DNA of 64,000 nt from positions 1 through 64,000 of the forward strand of contig NZ_LZKI01000098.1 of the NCBI RefSeq assembly GCF_001672755.1, read 5' to 3'. A model generated the notes under the pieces. The model was given only the letters and a program-made list of their open reading frames with translations, was not told the origin of the DNA and ran no database searches. The stretch's first letter is position 1. Each line of letters begins with the position of its first letter. The translations under genes and the position numbers were made by a program. Shown piece by piece: positions 1 to 9,771 of the stretch. This stretch comes from Mycobacterium colombiense (GTDB taxonomy: Bacteria; Actinomycetota; Actinomycetes; Mycobacteriales; Mycobacteriaceae).

Positions 1-79
1 CCGACGGGTGGTGTGCTGCCGCGTCCTGCGGTTACCGTGCAGTTTGGCTTGAGGTAACTAGGGACCAATTGGGGATTTG

Positions 80-982
80 ATGGACCAACAGAGCACCCGC
101 ACCGACATCACTGTCAACGTCGACGGCTTCTGGATGCTCCAGGCATTGCTGGACATCAGGCACGTCGCGCCGGAGCTGCGGTGCCGGCCATATGTGTCTA
201 CCGATTCGAGCGACTGGCTCAACGAGCATCCCGGAATGGCGGTGATGCGCGAACAGGGCATAGTCGAGAACGACCAGGTGAACGAGCATGTGGCCGCGCG
301 GATGAAAGTGCTCGCCGCGCCCGACCTCGAAGTTGTCGCCCTGTTGTCCCGAGGCAAGCTGGCCTACGGCGTCCTCGATGACGAAAATCAGCCCCCGGGC
401 TCGCGCGACATCCCCGACAACGAATTTCGGGTGGTCCTGGCTCGGCGCGGCCAGCACTGGGTGTCGGCGGTCCGGGTGGGCGGCGAGATCACCGTCGACG
501 ACGTCGCTGTCGCGGACAGCGCCTCGATCGCTTCACTGGTGATCGACGCGCTCGAGTCAATCCACCACGCCGAGCCGGCCGCGATCAACGCCGTCAACGT
601 GCCGCTGGAGGAGATGCTGGAAGCGACGAAGTCCTGGCAGGAGTCGGGCTTCAACGTGTTCTCCGGGGGAGACCTGCGCCGGATGGGAATCAGCGCCGCG
701 ACGGTGGCCGCGCTGGGTCAGGCGCTGTCCGACCCCGCCGCCGAGGTCGCGGTGTACGCCCGCCAGTACCAGGACGACGCCAAAGGCCCGAGCGCCTCGG
801 TGCTGTCACTCAAGGACGGCTCCGGCGGTCGCATCGCGCTCTACCAGCAGGCCCGCACCGCCGGTTCGGGGGAGGCATGGCTGGCCATCTGTCCGGCCAC
901 CCCGCAGCTCGTGCAGGTGGGCGTCAAAACGGTGCTGGACACACTTCCCTATGGCGAGTGGAAAACACACAGCAGGGTCTGA
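80..982 (+). CDS. espG5: EspG5, ESX-5 PE/PPE-specific cytosolic chaperone
   Basis: Cytosolic chaperone of the ESX-5 type VII system. It binds the tip of the PPE partner in PE-PPE heterodimers, keeps them soluble and guides them to the secretion machine. The 300-residue product matches the usual EspG5 length and its sequence is nearly that of M. tuberculosis EspG5, including the end TLPYGEWKTHSRV. A TTG lies directly before the ATG; I chose the ATG at 80 because the family starts MDQQSTRTD and GGGGAT upstream can act as a weak ribosome binding site. It is the first gene here of espG5-eccD5-mycP5-eccE5-eccA5. Identification is by remembered family sequence and by context. Confidence 0.96.
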   Translation: MDQQSTRTDITVNVDGFWMLQALLDIRHVAPELRCRPYVSTDSSDWLNEHPGMAVMREQGIVENDQVNEHVAARMKVLAAPDLEVVALLSRGKLAYGVLDDENQPPGSRDIPDNEFRVVLARRGQHWVSAVRVGGEITVDDVAVADSASIASLVIDALESIHHAEPAAINAVNVPLEEMLEATKSWQESGFNVFSGGDLRRMGISAATVAALGQALSDPAAEVAVYARQYQDDAKGPSASVLSLKDGSGGRIALYQQARTAGSGEAWLAICPATPQLVQVGVKTVLDTLPYGEWKTHSRV

Positions 983-1249
983 CATTCGCGCGAAACGCAG
1001 AGTTCACCAATGTCTTTGCACTCAACATGCGGTTGAGCTGCGAACACGGCATACTTCTCTCAAGGCATCAGCAAATCTCAAACCGGTGTCGACGACAACT
1101 CTTAATCGCAAGGCGAGGCAGATGGAATTCCAATTAGTCGGAATGCACTTTGCGGGGGGCCGCAGCACCTCGACGAGTACACCGGCGCACCCCCGCGCGC
1201 GACTGGCGGCACGGGCTCACACCTTCATCACGATAGGGAGTACAGGGCG
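983..1249. other. espG5-eccD5 intergenic region
   Basis: A 267-base spacer without a credible gene. It is less GC-rich near 1050-1130 than the flanking genes. It may hold a promoter for eccD5, but I see no clear -35/-10 pair. Confidence 0.4.
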
Positions 1250-2761
1250 ATGACTGCGGTAGTTGAAGTACCACAGCCTGACGTAGAGGGAATCTCGCAG
1301 CCTCAGGCAGTCGTCGTCGGCGTGATGGCCGGCGCGGGTGTCCAGATCGGCGTCCTGCTGGACGCCAACGCCCCCGTCTCGGTGATGACCGACCCGTTGC
1401 TGAAGGTGGTCAACAGCAGGCTGCGCGAGCTCGGTGAGGCTCCACTGGAGGCCTCGGGCCGGGGCCGCTGGGCGTTGTGCCTGGTGGATGGCTCGCCGCT
1501 GCGGGCCACCCAATCGCTGAGCGAGCAGGACGTCTACGACGGCGACCGGTTGTGGATTCGGTTCATCCCGGACACCGAGCACCGCTCGCAGGTCATCGAG
1601 CACATCTCCACCGCCGTCGCGGCGGACCTCAGCAAGCGCTTCGCCGCCATCGACCCCGTCATCGCGGTGCAGGTCGGTGCGTCGATGGTGGCCGTCGGCG
1701 TGACGACCGCGGCCGGCCTGCTCGGCTGGTGGCGGTGGCACCACAACTCGTGGCTTCCGACCGTGTATGCGGGCGTGATCGGCGCGGTGGCGCTGGGTGT
1801 TTCGCTTCTGTTGTTGATGCGGGCGCACACCCAGCAGGAACGGCGCGTCGCCGACACCATGCTGCTGAGCAGCCTCGCGCCGTTGGCGATCGCGGCGGCG
1901 TCGGCGCCGCCCGGCGGCGTCGGATCACCGCACGCGGTACTGGGTTTCGGGGTCCTCACCATCGCGGCGATCCTCGCCCTCAGGTTCACCGGACGCCGAC
2001 TGGCGATCTACACCGCCATCGTCACCGTCGGCCTGATCGCGTCGGTGGCCGCACTTGCGCGCATGGTCGCGATGACGAGCGCCGTCACGCTGTTCACCTG
2101 CGTCGTGCTGGTGTCCGTGATGATCTACCAGAGTGCGCCGGCGATCTCGCGGCGACTGGCCGGCATCCGGCTGCCCGTCTTCCCGTCGGCGACCAGCCGG
2201 TGGGTGTTCGAGGCCCGGCCCGACCTGCCCACCACGGTGGTGCGCTCCGACGGTGGCCCGCCGGTCCTGGAGGGGCCCGCTTCGGTCCGCGACGTGCTGA
2301 CCCAGGCCGAACGCGCCCGCTCCTTCCTGTCTGGTTTGCTGATCGGTCTCGGCGTGCTGATGATCGTCTCCCTGACCGCGCTGTCGGATCCGCACACCGG
2401 CCAGCGCTGGCTGCCGCTCTTGCTGGCCGGCTTCAGCGCGGGATTCCTGATGCTGCGCGGCCGCTCCTACGTCGACCGCTGGCAGGCGATCACCCTGGCC
2501 GGGACGGCTGTGCTGATCGTCGGTGCGGTGGTGCTGCGCTACGCGCTGGTGCTGCAGTCGCCCCTCGCGGTCTCGATCAGCGCGGCGATCCTGGTTCTGC
2601 TGCCCGCGGCGGGACTGACATCGGCGGCCGTCGTGCCGAACACCGTCTACAGCCCGCTATTCCGCAAATTCGTGGAATGGATTGAATACCTCTGCCTGAT
2701 GCCAATTTTCCCGCTGGCATTGTGGTTGATGAATGTCTATGCAGCAATCCGCTATCGCTAA
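1250..2761 (+). CDS. eccD5: EccD5, ESX-5 multi-spanning membrane channel component
   Basis: Inner-membrane core component of ESX-5. EccD dimers line the vestibule of the secretion complex together with EccB, EccC and EccE. The 503-residue product has a cytosolic N-terminal ubiquitin-like domain (about residues 20-105), then about eleven hydrophobic segments from residue 135 onward, for example VGASMVAVGVTTAAGLLG and AVALGVSLLLLM. This is the classic EccD layout. ATG at 1250 follows a GGGAG-rich stretch. Its last 29 bases overlap the start of mycP5, which suggests translational coupling. Confidence 0.96.
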   Translation: MTAVVEVPQPDVEGISQPQAVVVGVMAGAGVQIGVLLDANAPVSVMTDPLLKVVNSRLRELGEAPLEASGRGRWALCLVDGSPLRATQSLSEQDVYDGDRLWIRFIPDTEHRSQVIEHISTAVAADLSKRFAAIDPVIAVQVGASMVAVGVTTAAGLLGWWRWHHNSWLPTVYAGVIGAVALGVSLLLLMRAHTQQERRVADTMLLSSLAPLAIAAASAPPGGVGSPHAVLGFGVLTIAAILALRFTGRRLAIYTAIVTVGLIASVAALARMVAMTSAVTLFTCVVLVSVMIYQSAPAISRRLAGIRLPVFPSATSRWVFEARPDLPTTVVRSDGGPPVLEGPASVRDVLTQAERARSFLSGLLIGLGVLMIVSLTALSDPHTGQRWLPLLLAGFSAGFLMLRGRSYVDRWQAITLAGTAVLIVGAVVLRYALVLQSPLAVSISAAILVLLPAAGLTSAAVVPNTVYSPLFRKFVEWIEYLCLMPIFPLALWLMNVYAAIRYR

Positions 2762-4607
2762 CGGCAAGGTGTGGCGTGGTCGCGCGTCCGCCGCGACCAT
2801 CGCCGCCACGCTTCTCGCGTCGGGCGCCTTAGCCGGCCTGCCGCCCGCGTACGCGATCTCACCCCCCACGATCGACGCCGGTGCGGTCCCGCCGGACGGT
2901 ACGCCGGGGCCGGGGGCTCCGATGAAGCAGAACTCGTACTGCACCGAGGTCGGTGTGCTGCCCGGGACGGATTTCCGGCTACAGCCCAAGTACATGGACA
3001 TGCTGAATCTGCAGGAGGCGTGGCAGTTCGGTCGGGGTGCCGGCGTGAAGGTGGCCGTCATCGACACCGGCGTGACGCCGCACCCCAGGTTTCCGCACCT
3101 GATTCCCGGCGGTGACTACATCATGTCCGGGGACGGCCTGTCCGACTGCGATGCCCACGGCACCATCGTGGCGTCGATGATCGGTGCGGCGTCGGCCAAC
3201 GGGGCGGGCGTGCCGCCGGCGGCACCGCGCAAACCGGTCACCATCCCCACCACCGAGCCGCCCCCGAAGGCGCCACCGCCGCAGACGGTGACGCTGTCAC
3301 CGCTGCCGCAGACCGTGACGATGGTCCCCCCGCCGCCGCAGTCTCAGGAACAGGCGCCGCCCCCGGGGCCCTTCGGCGCGCCGCCGGCGCAACCGGCGGC
3401 TCCGCAGCCTGCGGCTCCGCAGCCTGCGGGTCCGCCCCCGGGACCGCAACCGGGTGGCCAGGGCCCCAACGGGCAAGCGCCGGCGTCCAGCCACGGCGGC
3501 GGCACGGTGACCATCCCCGGCTACGCCGGTGGCGGGCGCGTGGCCAACGTCGACAACCTGCGCGGCCCGCGCCCGCTTGACCCGCCGCCGCCACCACCGC
3601 CGCCCCCGCCGCCGAAGGCCGGTCCGGACGCGTTCAGCGGGGTGGCCCCGGATGTCGACATCATCGCCATCCGGCAGTCCAGCCAAGCCTTCGGCCTCAA
3701 GGACGCTTACACCGGTGACGAGGATCCGCAGACGTCGGCGAAGATCGACAACGTACAGACGATGGCGCGGGCGATCGTGCACGCCGCCAACATGGGCGCT
3801 CAGGTCATCAACATCTCAGATGTGACCTGCATGAGCGCGCGCAACATCATCGACCAGCGTTCGCTGGGCGCGGCGGTGCGCTACGCGGCGGTCGACAAGA
3901 ACGCCGTCATCGTGGCCGCCGCCGGCGACACCAGCAAGAAGGACTGCAAGCAGAACCCGCCGCATGATCCGTTGCAGCCCAACGACCCTCGCAACTGGAA
4001 CGCGGTCACCACGGTCGTGACGCCGTCCTGGTTCAGCGACTACGTCCTGACGGTCGGCGCGGTCGACACCGATGGCCGCCCGCTGAGCCAGGGCAACCAG
4101 GGCCAGGCGTCGACGAGCGTGGCCGGGCCATGGGTCGGGATCGCCGCGCCCGGCACCGACGTCATCGGACTGTCGCCGCGGGACGACGGCCTGATCAACG
4201 CGATCGACGGACCCGACAACACGCTGCTGGTTCCGGCCGGCACCAGCTTCTCGGCGGCGATCGTGTCCGGCGTCGCGGCACTCGTGCGGGCCAAGTTCCC
4301 GCAGCTGTCGGCGTATCAGGTCATCAACCGGCTGACCCGGACCGCCCGTGCGCCGGCTCGCGGCGTGGACAACCAGGTCGGTCACGGCGTCGTCGACCCG
4401 GTAGCGGCACTGACCTGGGATGTACCCGACGGTCCGGTGAAACCGCCGCAGCAACTTTCGGCACCGCTGAACATTCCAAAACCCGCGCCACACCGCGATA
4501 TGGTGCCAGTGTGGGTGGCCGCCGGCGGCTTGCTCGGGGCGCTACTCATCGGCGGCGGAGTCTTCGGTACGGCGATGCTGATGAAGCGATCGCGGAAAGA
4601 GCAATAG
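2733..4607 (+). CDS. mycP5: MycP5 mycosin, membrane-anchored subtilisin-like protease of ESX-5
   Basis: Periplasmic serine protease that caps and stabilises the ESX-5 membrane complex. An N-terminal signal segment (about residues 20-40) precedes the subtilase domain. Catalytic residues are visible as D111 (AVIDTGV), H142 (CDAHGT) and S505 (AGTSFSA). A C-terminal membrane helix (about 590-613) ends in a basic tail. Between H142 and the rest of the domain lies a long Pro/Ala/Gln-rich loop (about residues 155-305) with polyproline runs. It makes the protein about 40 residues longer than the 585-residue M. tuberculosis protein. A second in-frame ATG at 2739 could be the true start. It overlaps eccD5 and sits 16 bases upstream of eccE5. 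Confidence 0.96.
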   Translation: MSMQQSAIANGKVWRGRASAATIAATLLASGALAGLPPAYAISPPTIDAGAVPPDGTPGPGAPMKQNSYCTEVGVLPGTDFRLQPKYMDMLNLQEAWQFGRGAGVKVAVIDTGVTPHPRFPHLIPGGDYIMSGDGLSDCDAHGTIVASMIGAASANGAGVPPAAPRKPVTIPTTEPPPKAPPPQTVTLSPLPQTVTMVPPPPQSQEQAPPPGPFGAPPAQPAAPQPAAPQPAGPPPGPQPGGQGPNGQAPASSHGGGTVTIPGYAGGGRVANVDNLRGPRPLDPPPPPPPPPPPKAGPDAFSGVAPDVDIIAIRQSSQAFGLKDAYTGDEDPQTSAKIDNVQTMARAIVHAANMGAQVINISDVTCMSARNIIDQRSLGAAVRYAAVDKNAVIVAAAGDTSKKDCKQNPPHDPLQPNDPRNWNAVTTVVTPSWFSDYVLTVGAVDTDGRPLSQGNQGQASTSVAGPWVGIAAPGTDVIGLSPRDDGLINAIDGPDNTLLVPAGTSFSAAIVSGVAALVRAKFPQLSAYQVINRLTRTARAPARGVDNQVGHGVVDPVAALTWDVPDGPVKPPQQLSAPLNIPKPAPHRDMVPVWVAAGGLLGALLIGGGVFGTAMLMKRSRKEQ

Positions 4608-4623
4608 GGGCGGAGCAGCTTTC

Positions 4624-5823
4624 ATGAAGCGTCAGCGCAGGTTCGGGTTGTCTTTGTCGTGGCCGCGGCTGACCACCGTGTTTTTGGTCGACGTCCTGAT
4701 CATGGTGGTAGCGAGCCACTGCCCCGAGTCATGGCAGGGCACCTACCGGATCGCGTTCTGGGTCGGTGTCGGCCTGGCCTTGCTGGTGACGCTGCTGTCG
4801 CTGGTCACCTACCACGGCCTGACCGTCACGTCGGGGCTGGCCACCTGGCTGTGGGATTGGTCCGCCGACCCGGGCTCCGCGCTGGCCGCGGGCTGCACGC
4901 CGGCCCTCGACTATCAGCGCAAGTACGGGCGCGACAAGGTCGGGGTGCGGCAGCACGACGGCCGGCTGGTCACGGTGATCGCTATCAACGGCGGTGACGA
5001 CGACTCGCCCTCGCGCCTTCGTCACCGGCACTCGGCGCCCACACTGCTGGTGTCGGCCGTCGCTTCGGGCCTGCGCCAGTTCGACGTCCACCTCGATCAC
5101 GTCGACATCGTGTCGGTGAAGGTCCGCCGTGGCGGCAACGCCGCCGAGTTGTCCAAGCTGGACGACTGGGGCCCCAACGAGTGGGAGGTGGCCAACGACG
5201 AGCCCACCTCGTACATTCGCCGCACCTGGCTGGTGTTGCGGATGAACCCGCAGCGCAACGTCGCCGCCGTCGCGGCCCGCGATTCGCTGGCTTCGACCTT
5301 GGTGGCCGCCACCGAACGGCTCGCCCAGGACCTCGACGGGCTGACCTGTGCGGCCCGGCCGCTGACCGCGGAGGAGCTGGCCGAGGTCGACCGTGCGGTG
5401 CTGGCCGATCTGGAACCGACCTGGAGCCGCCCCGGCTGGCGCCGCCTCAAGCACTTCAACGGGTTCGTCACCAGCCTGTGGTTGTCGCCGTCCGACATCA
5501 CCACCGACAAGCTGGACGAGCTGTGGGAGGACGAGACCGTGGCCACCGTGCTGACCATCCGGCTCACCTCGCGCGGTGGCCGGCCGCAGATGTCGGCCTG
5601 GGTGCGGTACCACACCGAAAAGCGGTTGCGCCGTAACGTCTCGTCGGGCCTCAACCGTCTCACCGGACGCCAGCTGGCCGCGGTGCGAGCCAGCCTGCCC
5701 GCCCCGACGGCGCGCCCCCTGCTGGCCGTGCCGAGCCGTCCATTGCGCGCCGACGATGACGATCTTGCGCTATCCGTCGGCCAGCTGCGAGGGAGCTCGG
5801 CGGGCGTACCTGTAGCGCAATGA
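4624..5823 (+). CDS. eccE5: EccE5, ESX-5 peripheral membrane component
   Basis: Outer-edge component of the ESX-5 membrane complex. Two transmembrane helices lie near the N-terminus (about residues 16-31 and 42-63). A roughly 330-residue soluble domain with the EccE fold follows. The 399-residue length is close to the 406 of M. tuberculosis EccE5. A GGGGCGGAG ribosome binding site precedes the ATG. The stop codon overlaps the eccA5 start as ATGA, so the two genes are translationally coupled. Confidence 0.94.
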   Translation: MKRQRRFGLSLSWPRLTTVFLVDVLIMVVASHCPESWQGTYRIAFWVGVGLALLVTLLSLVTYHGLTVTSGLATWLWDWSADPGSALAAGCTPALDYQRKYGRDKVGVRQHDGRLVTVIAINGGDDDSPSRLRHRHSAPTLLVSAVASGLRQFDVHLDHVDIVSVKVRRGGNAAELSKLDDWGPNEWEVANDEPTSYIRRTWLVLRMNPQRNVAAVAARDSLASTLVAATERLAQDLDGLTCAARPLTAEELAEVDRAVLADLEPTWSRPGWRRLKHFNGFVTSLWLSPSDITTDKLDELWEDETVATVLTIRLTSRGGRPQMSAWVRYHTEKRLRRNVSSGLNRLTGRQLAAVRASLPAPTARPLLAVPSRPLRADDDDLALSVGQLRGSSAGVPVAQ

Positions 5824-7652
5824 CGAGGTCGCACTCAACCGCTGAAGGTGCCCGTAACGCGATGGTCGCCGGCCTGCTGGCCTCGGGCGTCTCGGTCAAC
5901 GGGCTGCAGCCCAGCCACAATCCGCAGGTTGCGTCGCAGATGTTCACCACCGCGACCAACCTGGATCCGGGAATGTGCGACGCCTGGTTGGCGCGGATCC
6001 TGGCGGGGGAGCAGAGCATCGACGTGCTGTCCGGTGCGTGGTCCTCGATCCGGACGTTCGGTTGGGAGACCCGCCGCCTCGGGGTGACCGAGTTGCAGTT
6101 CCGGCCCGACGTTTCCGACGGGTTGTTCCTGCGGCTGGCCGTCACCAGCGTGGAAACGTTGGCGTGTGCGTACGCCGCGGTCCTCGCCGAAGCGAAGCGC
6201 TATGAGGAAGCCGCGAAACTGATCGACGGCGTCGAACCCCGTCAGCCGGTCGATGAGGAACTGGTCAGCTACGTGCGCGGCGTGCTGTATTTCCGCACGG
6301 CTCGCTGGCCGGATGTGCTGAACCAGTTCGCCGAGGGGAAGACCTGGCGGCAGCCCGAGCTGAAGGCCGCCGGCGCGGCGATGGCCACCACGGCGCTGGC
6401 CTCACTGGGTGTGTTCGAGGAGGCGTTGCGCCGGGGTCAGGATGCCATCGAGGGCGACCAGGTGCCGGGCGCGGCCAACATCGCCCTGTACACGCAGGGG
6501 ATGTGCTTGCGGCATCTGGGCCGCGAGGACGAGGCCGTCGAGCTGCTGCGCCGGGTGTACTCGCGGGATCCGAAGTTCACACCGGCCCGCGAAGCGCTGG
6601 ACAACCCGAACTTCCGGCTGGTCCTGACGGATCCGGAGACGATCGAGGCCCGGACCGACCCGTGGGACCCGGACAGCGCGCCGACCCGGGCCGAGGCGGA
6701 GGCCGCCCGCCACGCCGAAGAGGCGGCGAAGTACCTGGCCGAAGGCGACGCCGAGCTTAACGCCATGCTCGGCATGGAGCGCGCCAAGCGCGAGATCAAG
6801 CTCATCAAGTCGACCACCAAGGTGAACCTCGCGCGCGCCAAGATGGGCCTGCCGGTGCCGGTCACTTCGCGCCACACGTTGTTGCTGGGCCCGCCCGGCA
6901 CCGGAAAGACTTCCGTGGCAAGGGCTTTCAGCAAGCAGCTGTGCGGGTTGACCGTGCTGCGCAAGCCCGTGGTGGTGGAAACCAGCCGCACCAAGCTGCT
7001 AGGCCGCTACATGGCCGACGCGGAGAAGAACACCGAGGAGCTCCTGGAGGGCGCCCTGGGCGGCGCGGTCTTCTTCGATGAGATGCACACGCTGCACGAG
7101 AAGGGCTATCAGCAGGGCGACCCTTACGGCAACGCGATCATCAACACGCTGCTGTTGTACATGGAGAATCATCGCGACGAGCTGGTGGTTTTCGGCGCCG
7201 GCTACGCAAAGGCCATGGACAAGATGCTCGAAGTGAATCAGGGTCTGCGGCGGCGCTTTTCGACCGTCATCGAGTTTTTCAGCTACACCCCCGACGAGCT
7301 GGTGGCGCTGACCCGGTTGATGGGCCAGGAGAACGAAGACGTCATCACCGACGAATCGGCGCAGGCGCTTTTGCCGTCGTACACGAAGTTCTACCTCGAC
7401 GAAAGTTATTCGGAGGACGGCGATCTCATCCGCGGCATCGATACTCTCGGCAATGCCGGGTTCGTGCGCAACGTGGTTGAGAAAGCCCGCGATCACCGCA
7501 GTTTCCGTCTGGACGACGAAGACCTGGATGCGGTGCTGTCCAGCGACGTGACCGAGTTCAGCGAGCGGCAACTGCTGCGTTTCAAGGAACTGACCCAAGA
7601 GGATCTCGCCGAGGGCCTCAGCGCGGCGGTCGCCGAGAAAAAGGCGGACTGA
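5820..7652 (+). CDS. eccA5: EccA5, ESX-5 cytosolic AAA+ ATPase
   Basis: Cytosolic ATPase of the CbxX/CfqX AAA+ family. It is thought to separate EspG5 from its PE-PPE cargo. The N-terminal half (residues 1-280) is a TPR-like helical domain. The AAA+ domain has Walker A GPPGTGKT at 357-364 and Walker B VFFDEMHT with D420/E421. The 610-residue length equals that of M. tuberculosis EccA5. The start is fixed by the ATGA overlap with eccE5. It is the last ESX-5 gene here; a GC-rich inverted repeat just after the stop (about 7676-7700) could end transcription. Confidence 0.96.
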   Translation: MTRSHSTAEGARNAMVAGLLASGVSVNGLQPSHNPQVASQMFTTATNLDPGMCDAWLARILAGEQSIDVLSGAWSSIRTFGWETRRLGVTELQFRPDVSDGLFLRLAVTSVETLACAYAAVLAEAKRYEEAAKLIDGVEPRQPVDEELVSYVRGVLYFRTARWPDVLNQFAEGKTWRQPELKAAGAAMATTALASLGVFEEALRRGQDAIEGDQVPGAANIALYTQGMCLRHLGREDEAVELLRRVYSRDPKFTPAREALDNPNFRLVLTDPETIEARTDPWDPDSAPTRAEAEAARHAEEAAKYLAEGDAELNAMLGMERAKREIKLIKSTTKVNLARAKMGLPVPVTSRHTLLLGPPGTGKTSVARAFSKQLCGLTVLRKPVVVETSRTKLLGRYMADAEKNTEELLEGALGGAVFFDEMHTLHEKGYQQGDPYGNAIINTLLLYMENHRDELVVFGAGYAKAMDKMLEVNQGLRRRFSTVIEFFSYTPDELVALTRLMGQENEDVITDESAQALLPSYTKFYLDESYSEDGDLIRGIDTLGNAGFVRNVVEKARDHRSFRLDDEDLDAVLSSDVTEFSERQLLRFKELTQEDLAEGLSAAVAEKKAD

Positions 7653-7791
7653 ACCGTACTTGCCGGGTCCGCGTACCCGCCCCGCCGCGGCCCGCGCGGG
7701 TGCACTGCAGGTGACGGCGGGGTGAACCGCTGGGAATGCGTTGTATGTCAGCTTGACTCAGCGCAGGTCGAGTGCCACCATTGCCAATGCA

Positions 7792-7962
7792 AGCACCTCG
7801 CTAGGTGAGGCGTCTGCACGGACACAGGCCACTGACCTCGAACGTCGAAAGACGCCCAGGGTCAGGACAGCTCCTCCCGGATTAAGGGTTGAGCCCAAGT
7901 GGCTTTCGGCTTTGGTTGGCCGGATACGCCGTGTGGTGCCGAAGCTCTGACGAGAGGGGTGC
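7792..7962 (+). ncRNA. M-box (ykoK) magnesium riboswitch
   Basis: The conserved core blocks of the M-box are present in order: CTAGGTGAGG (7801-7810), CGGACACAGGCCACTG (7819-7834), AACGTCGAAAGACGCC (7841-7856), CAGGGTCAGGACAG (7857-7870), and the closing GCCGAAGCTCTGACGAGAGG (7938-7957), which can pair with CACCTCG near 7794 to form P1. In the family, Mg2+ binding compacts the RNA and lowers downstream expression. In M. tuberculosis an M-box precedes PE20-PPE31, and this element sits at the same place, about 285 bases before a PE gene. Exact ends are estimates. Confidence 0.88.
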
Positions 7963-8245
7963 CGCAACCGGCTGTTTCGCCTGGTTGTTACTCCCCGTGT
8001 GCAGTATGTGGCATCCCCGCGTGCCCTGGCCTGGAGGAGGTGAGAGCGAATTAGTCCCGATGACAGTCCATATGCCAGATCGTTGACCATTTCGCGTCGA
8101 TCCGACCTCGGCATCGTATTTTCCTGAATTGGCTTGCATTTAGCCGATTTTCGTAGCACGCGCGCTCACTGACGTGTGGCGTAGGCGCGCGCCCGCGGCT
8201 GGCCAGAATCTCTGGTATGCCGACTTCCTCGTGGGGAGATTTGTG
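7963..8245 (+). promoter_or_regulatory. Leader between M-box and PE gene
   Basis: Presumed expression platform and 5' leader. I see no gene. It includes a lower-GC stretch at 8080-8165. A GGGGAG ribosome binding site (8232-8237) precedes the PE start. Confidence 0.45.
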
Positions 8246-8545
8246 ATGAACTTTGTTACCGCACAGCCGGAATCGCTGAGCATTGCCGCCGGCCGGCTGC
8301 AAGAGATCGGTTCGACCCTGACCGCCCAGAACTCGGCCATGGCCGTTCCGATGACGGGAGTGGTGCCCGCCGCCGCCGACGAGGTGTCACTGCTGACCGC
8401 TGCGCAGTTCGCACGGCACGGTCAGACATTTCAGGCGCTGAGCGCCCAAGCCGCGGCGATACACGAAAACTTCGTGACCACCTTGCAGACCAGCGCCGGA
8501 TCGTATGCGGCCACCGAGGCGGCCAACGCCGTCGCGGCCCGCTGA
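8246..8545 (+). CDS. PE family protein (PE20 position)
   Basis: 99-residue PE protein, an ESX-5 substrate expected to pair with the adjacent PPE. The Pro-Glu pair is at residues 8-9 and the helical PE domain fills the whole protein. The type VII secretion motif YxxxD/E appears as Y87-A-A-T-E91 near the C-terminus. I start at the ATG at 8246 ([10 protein letters not shown]), the canonical PE N-terminus, rather than at an upstream in-frame GTG. It lies 17 bases upstream of a PPE gene and downstream of the M-box, like PE20 in M. tuberculosis, although the sequence itself resembles PE18/PE19. Confidence 0.93.
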   Translation: MNFVTAQPESLSIAAGRLQEIGSTLTAQNSAMAVPMTGVVPAAADEVSLLTAAQFARHGQTFQALSAQAAAIHENFVTTLQTSAGSYAATEAANAVAAR

Positions 8546-8562
8546 GCCCCAAAGGGGGGACC

Positions 8563-9750
8563 ATGTTGGACTTTGCGGCGCTGCCGCCGGAAATCAACTC
8601 GACCAGAATGTATTCCGGCCCGGGATCGGGGCCGATGTTGGCCGCTGCTGCGGCCTGGAACACCATGGCTGCTGAGTTGCGTTCCGCAGCAGCCTCTTAC
8701 GGATCGGTGGTGACCGAACTCACCGGTTCGGGTTGGCTGGGTCCTTCATCGATGTCGATGTTGGCCGCGGCGGCACCCTATCTGGCTTGGCTGGATGGCA
8801 CCGCCACCCAGGCCGAGGAGGTCGGCGGTCAGGCGTTCGCCGCCGCGACCGCGTACGAGTCGGCGTTCGCGATGACGGTGCCCCCGGCGGTCGTCGCGGC
8901 CAATCGCGCTCAATTGGCGATGCTGGTTGCTACCAACATTCTTGGTCAAAACACCCCGGCAATCGCCGCCACCGAAGCGCAGTATGCCGAGATGTGGGCT
9001 CAGGACGCGGGCGCGATGAACGGGTATGCCACTGCATCGAGTGCGGCGGCACAATTCACGCCGTTGGCCACGCCGCAGTCGAACACCAACGCCGACGGTG
9101 TGGCCGGCCAAACCAACGCGGTGGCTCAGGTGGCTCAGACGCCGGCCGGTGCCGTGCAGTCGAACCTGTCGTCGGCAGTTGGCGGTTCCACCTCCTCCTC
9201 CCCAGGGTCGGTGTCGTCGTATCTGGCGGGCCTGCTGAGCGGCTCGGACAATTCGGCCTTCGGCACCTTCACGAATGGCAACTTCTTCAGTACCGCGGTG
9301 GTGAACGGTGCTCTCGCCGGTGGGCCGTTCAACCCGCAATTCATCATCGCATCGCTCCAGGGCGTCCTGGCAGCGCAGCACGCCACGACACTGGGGGGCC
9401 TGGGGGACTTCGCCGCCGACGCCGAGGGCGCCGCGACTGCTGACCTGGCATCGAACACGGTTGGGTCGGCCGGCCTCGGCGGCGCATCTGCCGAGATAGG
9501 GAACGCGCATCTGGTCGGGTCGATGTCGGTGCCGCAGAGTTGGGCGTCGGCCGCCAATATCGCCCCCGGTCAAACGGCCGTGCAGGCCACCGGCGTCACC
9601 GGTCTCACTGACACGGGGGCCGCACCGGCGGCAGGCGGACCGGGAGGCGTCGCAGGGCCGATGGGCGGTACCGGCAGGCGAGCGCGCCGCGCCATCCCCA
9701 AATACGGGTTTCGACCCGTCGTCATGCCACGTCCGCCGGCCGCCGGCTGA
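8563..9750 (+). CDS. PPE family protein, SVP subgroup (PPE31/32-like)
   Basis: 395-residue PPE protein secreted by ESX-5 as a dimer with a PE protein. The PPE motif is at residues 8-10 and the WxG-type turn is W58-L-G60. The 180-residue helical PPE domain ends near residue 175. A Ser/Thr/Asn-rich C-terminal part follows and carries the SVP signature MSVPQSW at 321-327. The end [15 protein letters not shown] is like that of PPE31. GGGGGGACC upstream is a good ribosome binding site. It is probably in one transcript with the PE gene 17 bases upstream and the next PPE gene. Secreted PPE-SVP proteins can sit in the cell envelope, and some act in magnesium or nutrient uptake. Confidence 0.93.
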   Translation: MLDFAALPPEINSTRMYSGPGSGPMLAAAAAWNTMAAELRSAAASYGSVVTELTGSGWLGPSSMSMLAAAAPYLAWLDGTATQAEEVGGQAFAAATAYESAFAMTVPPAVVAANRAQLAMLVATNILGQNTPAIAATEAQYAEMWAQDAGAMNGYATASSAAAQFTPLATPQSNTNADGVAGQTNAVAQVAQTPAGAVQSNLSSAVGGSTSSSPGSVSSYLAGLLSGSDNSAFGTFTNGNFFSTAVVNGALAGGPFNPQFIIASLQGVLAAQHATTLGGLGDFAADAEGAATADLASNTVGSAGLGGASAEIGNAHLVGSMSVPQSWASAANIAPGQTAVQATGVTGLTDTGAAPAAGGPGGVAGPMGGTGRRARRAIPKYGFRPVVMPRPPAAG

Positions 9751-9771
9751 TAGAACTCTGGAGAAGATGTC

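Noticed and set aside
7758..8159. Minus-strand frame of 133 codons over the PE leader
   Set aside because: It covers the M-box riboswitch, lacks any family similarity and has a non-coding composition.
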